From the IMG/VR virus record IMGVR_UViG_3300009151_000085, positions 1-57,160 of that record: DNA of 57,160 nucleotides; one strand, written 5' to 3'. How positions within the stretch are numbered: position 1 is the first letter of the stretch; the number at the start of each line of letters is the position of its first letter. The DNA comes from a virus. A model generated the notes under the pieces. That model was not told the DNA's origin and did no database searches. It saw nothing but the letters and a program-made list of their open reading frames with translations. Shown here one piece after another: positions 39,747 to 48,674 of this stretch. Position numbers and translations under genes: made by a program.

Positions 39747-40744
39747 TTTTTAGTTTGTTTGTATTTTTTCATATCCGAATTCACTTTTCTGCCGTAGTTC
39801 TCAAACTTACTTATCCGATCCTCAACTTCTTTATTTTTTGTTAATATACGACGTAATCTATCCAATGACGTTTCACTAATAGGTTCATCCACATCACGTA
39901 ATGTCTCACTAATTAATTGTTTACCTTTAATTGAGATTTCTTCTTGTGCTCTTAAAAACTCATCAATGATTTCTAAAGTAATGAGTCTTGGGTTGTCACC
40001 GTACTCATCAATAAATTGTCGTCTTAAATGGGGTGGTATAATTTTACTTTTTATCTCTAAATTAACCTCACCTTGTTTAACAACATTTGTTTCTAAATAA
40101 AAAACCGTATATCCCACTTCCTCCGGTTTATTTTTAGTCAGATCAACATCATATTCATTTCTTACGACGTCATCATCATTTTCAATAACTTCAAATAAAC
40201 CTCTCACTAAAACATTTCTAAGTCCTTTAGTTTTATATTCGTCAGGATTGTTTAAAACATCATCTAATAGCTTATGCATACCATCTCTTAACGTTAACTC
40301 GTCATTATCGTTTGAGGTATCTTGAGACATTTCAGGTGACCAAGTTAATAAGATATGTTTTCTTGGTGTAAAATCAGTTGGGTCATATATAGTAGGTCCT
40401 ATAGCCGCTCCATTCTTAACGGGTTTAATCAATCGACTTGGGTCATACATTTCAGGAGTTAACCCCAATGATAATAGATAACATCTACCTTTAAATTCCA
40501 TTAAATCAGATAATTTAACAGTGTTAGCTGCGTATCTTTTATCATCATTACCCTTAACCAACGGCATTGTTAAAATATCTAACGAATCACATTTAGCAAA
40601 TTCATCACATTCTTTAATGATGTTTTTGTATTTATCCAATTCATTACCATAAAGACAAGTTTCATCAACAAATGATTCATTATATTGATTTGGATTATCC
40701 TTTTTACCTAATAAGGCGACTTCTAAAAATTCTTTTAATTTCAT
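39743..40744 (-). CDS. Hypothetical protein, 333 aa
   Basis: No family recognised. It begins MKLKEFLEVALLGKKDNPNQ. A central part contains PRKHILLTWSPEMSQD and an acidic region (NDDDVVRNEYDVDLTK). The C-terminal third is helical and basic (SLDRLRRILTKNKEVEDRIS). Position directly upstream of the gp47-like gene, with a 4-nt overlap, suggests a role in replication or recombination, but no motif confirms it. Confidence 0.65.
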   Translation of the reverse strand: MKLKEFLEVALLGKKDNPNQYNESFVDETCLYGNELDKYKNIIKECDEFAKCDSLDILTMPLVKGNDDKRYAANTVKLSDLMEFKGRCYLLSLGLTPEMYDPSRLIKPVKNGAAIGPTIYDPTDFTPRKHILLTWSPEMSQDTSNDNDELTLRDGMHKLLDDVLNNPDEYKTKGLRNVLVRGLFEVIENDDDVVRNEYDVDLTKNKPEEVGYTVFYLETNVVKQGEVNLEIKSKIIPPHLRRQFIDEYGDNPRLITLEIIDEFLRAQEEISIKGKQLISETLRDVDEPISETSLDRLRRILTKNKEVEDRISKFENYGRKVNSDMKKYKQTKK

Positions 40745-40745
40745 A

Positions 40746-40979
40746 TTACATTACAATTTTTGGTGGATGACCTAAATCATCCTTATCCCCAAACGGCATT
40801 GTTACCGGGTTAAATGGGGGTGTTTTTTTATTGCTTCTTAATGAAGCCCAATCAATTTCTAACTCATCTCTTACCTCCCCCATTTTTTCAACTATCGGGA
40901 CAATATCGATGTGTTTATTCTCAAGTTTACCTGTTAGATACCCATCTAACCAAACGTAAAATTCTTTGTGTGTTAACAT
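40746..40979 (-). CDS. Hypothetical protein, 77 aa
   Basis: A small protein with a helical acidic first half (LTHKEFYVWLDGYLTGKLEN) and a Pro-rich second half (KKTPPFNPVTMPFGDKDDLG). Its start overlaps the stop of the 48-aa gene upstream by 7 nt (ATGTTAA). It is part of the run of replication-region genes. Function unknown. Confidence 0.65.
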   Translation of the reverse strand: MLTHKEFYVWLDGYLTGKLENKHIDIVPIVEKMGEVRDELEIDWASLRSNKKTPPFNPVTMPFGDKDDLGHPPKIVM

Positions 40980-41119
40980 AATTCTCTACCGTATAAGTTC
41001 ACTAAAATCAATCTAGCCATTTTAAATTCCTTAACTCTATTCAACCTTAAACCATAAGCTCGAGCCACATCATTTAAGTGTGGTAATGCTTCAGTTATTT
41101 TCATTTTGCCAATTTCCAT
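40973..41119 (-). CDS. Small helical protein, 48 aa, possible HTH
   Basis: The frame reads MEIGKMKITEALPHLNDVAR, then AYGLRLNRVKEFKMARLILV and a C-terminal NLYGRELC. The LPHLNDVARAYGLRLNRVKE section resembles a helix-turn-helix. Tight overlap with the gene downstream supports it as a real gene. It could be a small DNA-binding regulator; unproved. Confidence 0.6.
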   Translation of the reverse strand: MEIGKMKITEALPHLNDVARAYGLRLNRVKEFKMARLILVNLYGRELC

Positions 41120-41127
41120 ATCGGAAT

Positions 41128-41337
41128 TTAGAATAATTCAAATTCAACATTAACGTGTCCACATTCGTTACACATATAAGTTGGGAATGGTATTATAGTA
41201 TCTTCATGACTACCTGTTAAAATTTTTGATACTATTTTTAACATCACGACTTCTTTAAAAAATTTAGACTCACATTTTTCACAACTAACGGTTGGTTGTT
41301 CCTTAATGTTAATTTTTGGTTTAATAATATCGTCCAT
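41128..41337 (-). CDS. Zinc-ribbon protein, 69 aa
   Basis: Two Cys pairs, CEKCESKFF (about residue 19) and CNECGHVNV (about 55), 33 residues apart, form a zinc ribbon with a hydrophobic strand-helix insert (MLKIVSKILTGSHEDTIIPF) between. Small zinc-ribbon proteins of this kind often contact RNA polymerase or DNA. It directly follows the gene at 41338 (ATG abutting the stop). Confidence 0.75.
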   Translation of the reverse strand: MDDIIKPKINIKEQPTVSCEKCESKFFKEVVMLKIVSKILTGSHEDTIIPFPTYMCNECGHVNVEFELF

Positions 41338-41592
41338 TTACTCTTTAATTAATTTTAGTTCATACTCTTCATCAAAAATTTCATCCTCAAGCATTTCTTG
41401 ATTGAATTCAAATTCATTTACCAACGAACCTTCCTGACTACCTTTAATTTCAAATTCATACATGTTTTCATCCAAATATGAAATCGCATCTTCATCCGAC
41501 ATCCCTTGAAGTTCAGGATAATCCTCTTTATTGATTTCCATCGTGTCATAAAGTTGGTAAACACTATAAGTTTTAACCATTCTTAGTTTCAT
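41338..41592 (-). CDS. Hypothetical protein, 84 aa
   Basis: A small, very acidic protein (DYPELQGMSDEDAISYLDEN in the first half, EMLEDEIFDEEYELKLIKE at the end). No family recognised. It is the first gene of the transcript from the promoter at 41682-41713, with a palindrome in its untranslated leader. Confidence 0.65.
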   Translation of the reverse strand: MKLRMVKTYSVYQLYDTMEINKEDYPELQGMSDEDAISYLDENMYEFEIKGSQEGSLVNEFEFNQEMLEDEIFDEEYELKLIKE

Positions 41593-41636
41593 AATATATT
41601 ATAATTAACGTTTATTTTTACCGTACCACTATCCAA

Positions 41637-41653
41637 GGTGGTATTATACCACC
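41637..41653 (-). promoter_or_regulatory. 8-bp palindrome in the leader, possible operator
   Basis: A perfect GGTGGTAT/ATACCACC inverted repeat around one base, about 29 nt downstream of the -7 box and 45 nt before the ATG at 41592. It could act as a repressor site or an RNA hairpin. Confidence 0.4.
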
Positions 41654-41681
41654 AATTAATTGTTAAATCATTTGTCATACT

Positions 41682-41713
41682 AAAATATAATCATTTGGTT
41701 TTTTTTTGTCAAA
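41682..41713 (-). promoter_or_regulatory. Bacteroidota-type promoter, one mismatch
   Basis: TTTG (41710-41713), 20 nt, then TATATTTT (41682-41689). The final G of TAnnTTTG is replaced by T. It reads into the 41592-37582 run of genes. Confidence 0.5.
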
Positions 41714-41721
41714 CGTTTTTT

Positions 41722-42603
41722 TCACTTTATATCGACAAAAGTTAAATGTTTTAGATATTTTGTTATATCCATATCTAATATGGTTTGTTGAATCTGTTTT
41801 GGTATTCTGAATTCTTCGAATGTTCCATTATCTTTAACTAACACAATAATACACCCATAAACTTTAATGTTCTCATATTTAGATCCCTGTAACATCTTCA
41901 ACAATAATTTACAATAAAACGGTAATTGTGTTGAATAATGTCCAAGAGCCGTGTCGTCCAACTTTTCGAAAGGATATTTCATTTTTTTGGTGAAGTAACT
42001 TGCCTCGAAGTTTTTTGGTTTATTTGTTTTATAATCCGTTATAACCAACCCAAACTCGGTTTGTTCCTTATTCATTATGATCCACACCTTATCGGGAGCC
42101 CCCGTATAACCATACTCATCATCCCCCAGAATTAACTCCGTATCTAATAATATTGCCCCCCTTTTTTTCATGGTTTCTAAAAAGTCAGTCCCGGCTGAAA
42201 CCATAGAATCACTACGTAAAATCTGATCAAAATCACAGTCAAAAATTGGTTGTCTAACCTCTTTATCAATCCCAAATAGTTCGAGTGATATCTTCTCCAA
42301 TAAATAGTGAGTTCGACTCCCCACGTTTATTGAGTAGTCGGCAGCCGCTTTCCATTCAGCTAATAATTGTTCCTGTACGATTGGGTCACCTTTTGCTTTC
42401 TTAAATGAAATCCCTTTTGAATCAAACTTAGGGTAAAATAAAGTCATAACTTTACTAACCGACGGCCAATCACTCTTTAACTCACCTTCGGAGTTTTTCA
42501 TCGTATAGGTATGTGTGTCCTCCACAAATGTAAGTTCAAGCTCTTGTCGTCTTTTTTCTAAAATATCTAATATTTCAGTTGCAATAATTTTTAAATCTAT
42601 CAT
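41722..42603 (-). CDS. PD-(D/E)XK nuclease, Cas4/RecB-like, 293 aa
   Basis: The catalytic core is visible: an upstream Glu in LLDTELILGDD, Asp in GYTGAPDKVW (about residues 165-174) and the D-x-K of VITDYKTNKP (about 187-196). A helix with Tyr/Gln (YSTQLPFYCKLLLKML, about 236-251) matches the QhxxY motif of RecB-type nucleases. No Cys cluster for an iron-sulfur site is seen, unlike Cas4. It lies 1 nt downstream of the primase gene, so a role in replication or recombination is likely. Confidence 0.85.
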   Translation of the reverse strand: MIDLKIIATEILDILEKRRQELELTFVEDTHTYTMKNSEGELKSDWPSVSKVMTLFYPKFDSKGISFKKAKGDPIVQEQLLAEWKAAADYSINVGSRTHYLLEKISLELFGIDKEVRQPIFDCDFDQILRSDSMVSAGTDFLETMKKRGAILLDTELILGDDEYGYTGAPDKVWIIMNKEQTEFGLVITDYKTNKPKNFEASYFTKKMKYPFEKLDDTALGHYSTQLPFYCKLLLKMLQGSKYENIKVYGCIIVLVKDNGTFEEFRIPKQIQQTILDMDITKYLKHLTFVDIK

Positions 42604-42604
42604 G

Positions 42605-43525
42605 TTAATCTTTTTCTTGTATATAGTAAGGTGTGATATCCCCTCTTAAATCACAAACATCCTTATCTTTTGGTAGTTTGACGAGTTTTACTCGATTATA
42701 TAAGTCACCCCCGTTTAGTTTATCGTATAGTTTTTTGGCGTCGTCATATGCGTCCCCATCGAGACAAATGATAATATCTTTTTTTGCCTTAGTGTAGAGT
42801 TTTTCCCACATATTGTCATTGATGTATTTACCTAGTAGCGCTATCGAATTCTCCAAGAAAAACGAATCAAACACACCCTCAACAATGTAGATATCCTTTT
42901 TAAAATCAATTAAGCTTTCATTAAAGATAAGAAAGTCTTTAGCTGCTTCTGGGTTTTTGTATTTAAGTCTCGATTTGGGATTCCATGATCTTGAAACAAA
43001 AAAGTTTAATTCCCCATTTTTATTAAATGACGGCACGATTATTCGTCCAGCGTAGTCACCTTCAATACAAATCCCAATTTGATATTTATCAATAATCTCT
43101 TGGGTTATTCCTCGTTTTTTAAGGTAGTTAAATGCCTCTTTTCTTGGTATGTGAAGGGGATGTATTTCGTCAAACTTTTTATACTCTTTTGGTAGTTCTA
43201 ACTCTTTAAATACTTTTTCCTTTTTTTCAAACTTGTCCGGTCGGATTAGCTTGTAGGTTTTTTTATCTTTCTTTGACCCGAACTTATCTATCAACTTCCC
43301 TAGATGTCCATGAGTTTCGTGAGTTTCACTACACGACCAACATTTATAAATATGATTTTGGTAATTTATTTCTAAATTTCCCTTTCCGTCGGTTTTCGAT
43401 AAACCTTTAATATCGTATGAACATACAGGACAGTCAACTGAAATTTGTCCAGAATATTCATTAACACTTTTTGGTTCCCCAAAAATTGTTAGTATTAAAT
43501 CGATTAATAGTGATTCATCATCCAT
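42605..43525 (-). CDS. DnaG-type DNA primase, 306 aa
   Basis: The N-terminal zinc ribbon has CPVC...CWSC (about residues 33-63). Next comes an RNA-polymerase-like middle (KRGITQEIIDKYQIGI) and a TOPRIM domain with YIVEGVFDSFFL (Glu) and IICLDGDAYDDAKK (Asp-x-Asp) at about 213-265. This makes it a compact primase without a helicase domain; the replicative helicase is not in this window. I start at 43525 (MDDESLLIDLIL), 17 codons into the longer frame, where the conserved part begins. Confidence 0.9.
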   Translation of the reverse strand: MDDESLLIDLILTIFGEPKSVNEYSGQISVDCPVCSYDIKGLSKTDGKGNLEINYQNHIYKCWSCSETHETHGHLGKLIDKFGSKKDKKTYKLIRPDKFEKKEKVFKELELPKEYKKFDEIHPLHIPRKEAFNYLKKRGITQEIIDKYQIGICIEGDYAGRIIVPSFNKNGELNFFVSRSWNPKSRLKYKNPEAAKDFLIFNESLIDFKKDIYIVEGVFDSFFLENSIALLGKYINDNMWEKLYTKAKKDIIICLDGDAYDDAKKLYDKLNGGDLYNRVKLVKLPKDKDVCDLRGDITPYYIQEKD

Positions 43526-43565
43526 ACATATAAGATAAACATATGGAGTGGTTTTGTCAAATAAT

Positions 43566-43601
43566 AAAACCCCCACCTGTATTAGAGATGAGGGGTTTTT
43601 T
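43566..43601 (-). terminator. Terminator
   Basis: AAAACCCC pairs with GGGGTTTT around a 17-nt loop and works on either strand. It ends the single-gene transcript of 43620-44021. Confidence 0.7.
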
Positions 43602-43619
43602 AATTTTTAAATAAATTTA

Positions 43620-44021
43620 CTATCCTAAACTAAGTGCGTATTTAACCGCTTGTCTTGCACCATCTTGACCCGCAGAGAATTTTTTCAAATTTTTCCCCCC
43701 TTGGTTATAAACTTCAATTGTCCAAACACCACCTGTATTTCCTTTACCACAATTCAAAAGTACGTTAGTTCCTGTGTCATGGTTTCCCTTATACATATAA
43801 GTACAACACTTATTAATACATGGAACATTAGATTTAGGGGCTGTTTTTGAAACAAATCCAGCGAGTTTTAATTTCGGAGCAAGATCTAAAGACCACCAAT
43901 CTCTATCATTACCTCCCTCATCATTACCTCCCTCATCATTACCTCCCTTTTCTTGTTCTTTAATTACTCGTCTAACAATTCTTGTTAAATCCGATTCTGT
44001 TAATTTAATTATTCTTTTCAT
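43620..44021 (-). CDS. Leader-bearing Cys-containing protein, 133 aa
   Basis: Starts MKRIIKLTESDLTRIVRRVI followed by KEQ, the textbook leader of this genome. A perfect GGNDE triple repeat follows (GGNDEGGNDEGGND), then a domain with CINKCCTYMYKGNH, NVLLNCGKG and a C-terminal helix ARQAVKYALSLG. The four Cys could form disulfides or bind metal. It is a single gene with TATTTATA 16 nt upstream and a terminator behind. Probably packaged, perhaps acting outside the cytoplasm. Confidence 0.8.
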   Translation of the reverse strand: MKRIIKLTESDLTRIVRRVIKEQEKGGNDEGGNDEGGNDRDWWSLDLAPKLKLAGFVSKTAPKSNVPCINKCCTYMYKGNHDTGTNVLLNCGKGNTGGVWTIEVYNQGGKNLKKFSAGQDGARQAVKYALSLG

Positions 44022-44037
44022 AATATTTTAATTTATA

Positions 44038-44045
44038 TATAAATA
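44038..44045 (-). promoter_or_regulatory. Putative late motif TATTTATA
   Basis: An exact TATTTATA 16 nt before the ATG at 44021. Confidence 0.45.
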
Positions 44046-44083
44046 CATTACAAAATAATAAAATGATGGTTAATTAACTAAAT

Positions 44084-44689
44084 CTACCAAATTTTATTTT
44101 GTTTCATGTATCCTAAAACACAGGTGTAGGAATCAGACATATCAAAACATTCCTTTTTAAGTGTATTGTTTTTAGTATAAAGCCATGTGATTTGAGGTTC
44201 TTTGTCAGAAACCTGTTTCCAAATTAACTCTTTTTTATCAATATCTTTTGGTAGTCCTCCAAATAAAACATGTTTCCCTTTATCGTTTTGTTGTACCAAA
44301 TCGGGCCAAGCAAATTTTCTTGAATTGTATGTAGATATGTAATTTGGTACAATACCTAAAATATCGTAAATAGATTTAGTTATCATTGAATTGTATCTCA
44401 ATAATATTCCCACCGTCCATACATTATTTGAATTTAAAAGTGGTTCTTCTATCACAACTTTAGTTATACCTAAATTCTTATACTCTTTTAATTTTTCTTC
44501 AAACCCATCAACTTTCATTAATAGCTCCTCGATTTTATCTTCAGGTTTCGGTTTAATTACCGGTGAAAAATGTGTTAATTCTAACAAATCTTTCGTTTGA
44601 ATATCAAAAATTGCAACACCTATTGTTCGAGTTGACACGTCTAATCCAAGAACTTTTGGTGTGTTTTTAAAATCGGGTTTTTGACTCAT
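44084..44689 (-). CDS. RuvC-like Holliday junction resolvase, 201 aa
   Basis: An RNase H-fold nuclease with the first catalytic Asp in VLGLDVSTRTIGVAIF (about residue 17), a Glu in VVIEEPLLNSNN (about 83) and a C-terminal acidic residue in CFDMSDSYTC. Phage resolvases of this type trim branched DNA before packaging. A basic helical part (NSRKFAWPDLVQQNDKGKHV) lies between. It lies upstream of the primase side and just downstream of the first tail gene, which starts a new late operon. Confidence 0.8.
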   Translation of the reverse strand: MSQKPDFKNTPKVLGLDVSTRTIGVAIFDIQTKDLLELTHFSPVIKPKPEDKIEELLMKVDGFEEKLKEYKNLGITKVVIEEPLLNSNNVWTVGILLRYNSMITKSIYDILGIVPNYISTYNSRKFAWPDLVQQNDKGKHVLFGGLPKDIDKKELIWKQVSDKEPQITWLYTKNNTLKKECFDMSDSYTCVLGYMKQNKIW

Positions 44690-44696
44690 AAAAAAA

Positions 44697-46886
44697 TTAA
44701 AAATCTAGTTTAACTGGATACTGTTGTATCCCCTGTCTTTTTTGTGGGGACTGTATCTTAGAAACAACCATAAGTTCTTTATCTGCATTGTAAAGAGCTA
44801 CTTCAGTGATGTGTGGTTTGGTTACTCCATCCCATGTAGGGTTAGACGATGTTAAAAATTGTGTTTGTCCTAAATTACATAGATAGTTCATTACATATAT
44901 CGTCGCTTGGATATCCGTTTGTAAAGTACCATAAAAATAATACTCCCCTCCAAAATTTAAAGTTAACCCACTTTGATTAAGTGTTGGTAGATTAATATAA
45001 TCATATAAATGATATGTAGGTGCCGTGTCGTACATATCTTTCGTTATTTGAAACGTTGTACCCGTTAACCCACTAGTAGTTAAAAACCCATTTGTAGTAC
45101 TTGCTGACAGTTGTGACATCACATTGATTTCTCTCCATTGATTCGGTAATGGTCTGGTGGTTCCGCTACTTACCTTTTGTATTAACACTTTCATTTCATT
45201 GGCAGTGAACCCTGTTGGTGTTGTAGTGTTTTGTGAATTTAAAAATTTAAATTCGTTTCCAAACTTTAAAAATACATTATAGGTTAATTGCGTCGTATCA
45301 ACTAATTGTGGTGTGACTTTACTATAATAATTACAATGTAATGAATTCGTAAACGCACTATTATTAAATCTATATGTAACAAAAACTGACTCAGTATTTG
45401 CACTCAACAATCCCTCATCATCACCCAAAACTCCGTCACACACATTAGGTACGATTTGCCCCACTTTTGGTGCCGGTAAAGTCCAAGAACGATTACTCTT
45501 ATAATTTAATGCTGCCACGATTTCATCATCATCAAAAACTACCATCTTCAAGTCAGGAAAAACTTTACCAACCCTATTAGGGTATCCACTAGAGGTTATG
45601 TTTGTATCCCATAAATTGTAGTATCTAATACCTGGTTTATTAAAGTCAGCACTTCTTTTAGACTTAATATAATGTGTTTGAAATAAATCGATAGTGAACC
45701 CACTTGGGTCGGTATAAAAATATTCACCCATAATGCCGTTTGGATTTTTATGCCACATTAACCATGGCAACCCAACTTTAAAATTTCTTGCTTGTCCAGT
45801 ATCTCCAGGATTTGCAGGATCATACTCTTGTTGTGCGAATTTTTCACCATAAAAGTTATCAATAGATTGATTCGTATAGTGTACAATTGCGATTGATTTT
45901 TGATCCGATGGACTTAGAATAATACTCTCATTAAATGAGTTATTGAAATACACACTACCCGTGTCTATTTGTCCTGCGTTACTACCGTATCCTAAATACT
46001 CTTTTGTTCCAACATATGTTGATGCTGAAAAATAATTATAATCTTGATTTACGGAGTTAAATGTTCCTGCTGGTGATTCCGTCCAAGGAATGTTCATATT
46101 CCAAACTTTAACATCCGTTTGTGAAACGTCACAGTTTGTTTCAAAGTTGAAAACGTTTGTTGCCCAATATGGTTGTGGTGTTACCGTATCATATAGTCCA
46201 GTCATTCCTGATGGGTAAAACACAACAAACGAATTTCCGGTGTACCCCATAGATTGTAAATTGGGTAATTGTCTATCGACAGATATCGTTACCGTATTTG
46301 CGGATGACGTATCCCCCGTTATTCCCGTCACCAAATAGGTAAACATAGGTGTGTTTCCTGTTAAAGGACTTGTCGGATTATTTGTTAATATATTCACAAA
46401 CATACCTGGAGTTACGGTTCCTGATACTGACGCGTCAATTGTATTAGCCGAAATAACTAAAGTATTACCCGAATTTAGATTACCATTACCCACAATAAAA
46501 TTAGGGTTTATCGTATATGCCGATGTGGTATATGTCGTATTACCCGTGAAAAACCCTCTAGGTGCTGCGGAATTATAAATATTATCAACAAAAGATGAAT
46601 CATATGGTATACCAAAAGTGCTTCCAGATGTTGAGTCAACAAATAGTGGGTACTTAACGTTTAATCGGTTAAATTCGGGTATGGGTGTGTTATTATCCGC
46701 GTTATATTGCGGCATCAAAACATTAAGATCGTTATAATTCTGATTAGTAATTGAATTATAGCTAACCTCACTATCTCCGACTTGGAAATATGCGATATCG
46801 AACTTACCTTGTGATATCTTTTTCCTAGCGGCGTCGGTTAAAATTGTATTTATTAATCCGCTTGTGTTTTTTATTATATATGACAT
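44697..46886 (-). CDS. Large virion structural protein, tail or baseplate, 729 aa
   Basis: Residues 1-60 (NTSGLINTILTDAARKKISQ, then FDIAYFQVGDSEVSY) and the C terminus (HITEVALYNADKELMVVSKI then QSPQKRQGIQQYPVKLDF) look like the conserved ends of a baseplate or tail-fibre-anchoring protein. The middle is beta-rich, with many Thr, Asn, Ser and Gly. No enzyme motif or membrane segment. It has TATTTATA 4 nt upstream and is not fused to any recognised domain. The assignment is from composition and order. Confidence 0.7.
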   Translation of the reverse strand: MSYIIKNTSGLINTILTDAARKKISQGKFDIAYFQVGDSEVSYNSITNQNYNDLNVLMPQYNADNNTPIPEFNRLNVKYPLFVDSTSGSTFGIPYDSSFVDNIYNSAAPRGFFTGNTTYTTSAYTINPNFIVGNGNLNSGNTLVISANTIDASVSGTVTPGMFVNILTNNPTSPLTGNTPMFTYLVTGITGDTSSANTVTISVDRQLPNLQSMGYTGNSFVVFYPSGMTGLYDTVTPQPYWATNVFNFETNCDVSQTDVKVWNMNIPWTESPAGTFNSVNQDYNYFSASTYVGTKEYLGYGSNAGQIDTGSVYFNNSFNESIILSPSDQKSIAIVHYTNQSIDNFYGEKFAQQEYDPANPGDTGQARNFKVGLPWLMWHKNPNGIMGEYFYTDPSGFTIDLFQTHYIKSKRSADFNKPGIRYYNLWDTNITSSGYPNRVGKVFPDLKMVVFDDDEIVAALNYKSNRSWTLPAPKVGQIVPNVCDGVLGDDEGLLSANTESVFVTYRFNNSAFTNSLHCNYYSKVTPQLVDTTQLTYNVFLKFGNEFKFLNSQNTTTPTGFTANEMKVLIQKVSSGTTRPLPNQWREINVMSQLSASTTNGFLTTSGLTGTTFQITKDMYDTAPTYHLYDYINLPTLNQSGLTLNFGGEYYFYGTLQTDIQATIYVMNYLCNLGQTQFLTSSNPTWDGVTKPHITEVALYNADKELMVVSKIQSPQKRQGIQQYPVKLDF

Positions 46887-46890
46887 ATTT

Positions 46891-46898
46891 TATAAATA
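46891..46898 (-). promoter_or_regulatory. Putative late motif TATTTATA
   Basis: An exact TATTTATA 4 nt before the ATG at 46886, at the head of the first tail gene. It directly abuts the 3' end of the gene at 46899. Confidence 0.5.
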
Positions 46899-48512
46899 TT
46901 ACATCGATGCACTACCTGTGCCTATGGTTATGGAAGCTATGGTTCCGGACATTCCAACAACAACGGTAATTGGCGTTACTGAAGGACTTATTTGTTCACA
47001 CACTTGTTGATTATTTAAAACGACATTACCAATAGATAACGTATCCTTTATTGATCCAGTAGTCGTACACTTTACCCCATTATTAACGACTTGTACTTTT
47101 TGTAATATCTGACCACCAACAACACCTGTACCCGATATACTAACATTATACGTTCGAGTGATGCCTGTTGTATAATAATTAGGGTGACAAAGTATGTTCG
47201 TATAACTATTTGTTGTTGTTGTCAATGTTGACGTAACAAACTGACTTGTCCCTGTCGTACCAGTTGTGTTAGAATATGTCAAAACGGGTGATCCGTTAGA
47301 TGCGGTACCCGCAGACATTGATGTAGTATCATATAACGTAAACGACACCGATCGGTTTGCTGGTAATGGTGGTGTCACGTTAATACCCCAATTATATATT
47401 TTTTGAGCGTAGTTTGTTGTGTTTAACGTTTGAGTACTAATAAGAGATAAATTTATCTGATATGTTGTTATTGTACTTATTCCCGTCAATACCGCTATCG
47501 CCGTTCCGATATTGCCAATAATATCCTTCACATAAACAGTATAACTCCCAACTGGTAAATTATTAAACATAATCGATGTTTGGTACACAATGTTATCCAA
47601 TGAATACGTATATGGTGCCGTTCCACCAATAACCCCACCAACCTGAATAAGTCCGTCAGACGCTACGTTACATGATGGGTCAGTCGTTCGTAGTCTCACA
47701 ACAATTTTATCATCACAATTACCAGCACTTACGTTAACAGTTCGAGGACTACCATCCACTGTCCATACCCCCAAAGGTGGAGAAACATTTAATCCTAACG
47801 ACGGTATACCGCTTAATGTCCAACCAGAAACTTTCCATTGACTTGTCATAGTATTAAAATAAATTTTTTGGTCAGGTGATGTTGAAACCCACGTAGGGTA
47901 TCCGTTCATTGTATCAGCAGAATAAAATTGGTATTGTGTTGACGATGGTACACCAAAAACTGACTTAACGGTAGTTAAACACATACCTGATATACTTTCT
48001 ATTTCTGGCGTTGTAGGTAAACAGTCATCACAGTCCACAAATGGTCCTGAAGTGGTTATTGCACTATAATTGTAAAACGTTTGTCCCGTATTTGTAATAA
48101 TACCTGCACTAACCCAACATCCTGATTGTGATGTTAAAGTGAACACACCATTACTTGGGTATAAAGAGTTAATGTTTGCTACGTAATATATCTTTTCTGT
48201 TGGGTTGGTACAATTAAAAAACTCCTCTAAAATTGCAGCATAATTAGTACTCACGATACAAGTTGTTGTTGCACTAAAATCACCATAATAATCCGTTATA
48301 TTAGCAGTATACGTTCCAAATTGTAAACCCGTTAAGTATTGTGTCTGAGAACCATTATTCCATGAAATCTTATAAGGTGGTGTTCCTCCAGTAATTGTCA
48401 AATAAATTGCACCATCATTATTATACGGCGAAGATGAATTCACTGCCGAACATTCAACCCCCATTGGGAAGAGTGTTATAATATTACATGTATTTCCACT
48501 AAATTGTCCCAT
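46899..48512 (-). CDS. Tail surface protein with SprB-like repeats, 537 aa
   Basis: At least two SprB-like modules are seen: LTITGGTPPYKISWNNGSQT with LQFGTYTANITDYYGD (about residues 30-75), and GGTAPYTYSLDNIVYQ with LPVGSYTVYVKDIIGN (about 290-335). They are joined by Cys-containing and Thr/Ser-rich stretches. Such modules form extracellular beta domains in Bacteroidota adhesins. Its C-terminal half is Thr-rich. Its position in the tail cluster points to a fibre or receptor-binding protein. Confidence 0.75.
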   Translation of the reverse strand: MGQFSGNTCNIITLFPMGVECSAVNSSSPYNNDGAIYLTITGGTPPYKISWNNGSQTQYLTGLQFGTYTANITDYYGDFSATTTCIVSTNYAAILEEFFNCTNPTEKIYYVANINSLYPSNGVFTLTSQSGCWVSAGIITNTGQTFYNYSAITTSGPFVDCDDCLPTTPEIESISGMCLTTVKSVFGVPSSTQYQFYSADTMNGYPTWVSTSPDQKIYFNTMTSQWKVSGWTLSGIPSLGLNVSPPLGVWTVDGSPRTVNVSAGNCDDKIVVRLRTTDPSCNVASDGLIQVGGVIGGTAPYTYSLDNIVYQTSIMFNNLPVGSYTVYVKDIIGNIGTAIAVLTGISTITTYQINLSLISTQTLNTTNYAQKIYNWGINVTPPLPANRSVSFTLYDTTSMSAGTASNGSPVLTYSNTTGTTGTSQFVTSTLTTTTNSYTNILCHPNYYTTGITRTYNVSISGTGVVGGQILQKVQVVNNGVKCTTTGSIKDTLSIGNVVLNNQQVCEQISPSVTPITVVVGMSGTIASITIGTGSASM

Positions 48513-48513
48513 T

Positions 48514-48672
48514 TTATCTTATTGTGTACCCTTGTCTTATATCCCCATAATAATATTCAATAGTTTCGATTTCATTTCTTCTATTGTAGTATGTTATTTT
48601 TTGCTTCGTTAATATACCCGCTGTTGGGTGATTTACGGTATATGTTTCAATTACGTATGTTCCTAGTTCCAT
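48514..48672 (-). CDS. Small Tyr-rich protein, 52 aa
   Basis: The frame reads MELGTYVIETYTVNHPTAGI and continues with KQKITYYNRRNE and TIEYYYGDIRQGYTIR. It has an alternating beta pattern with eight Tyr in 52 residues, like a short beta-strand segment of a fibre. It fills the gap between the Gly-X-Y fibre gene and the SprB-like gene. A 1-nt gap to the next gene supports translation. Confidence 0.6.
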   Translation of the reverse strand: MELGTYVIETYTVNHPTAGILTKQKITYYNRRNEIETIEYYYGDIRQGYTIR

Positions 48673-48674
48673 GA

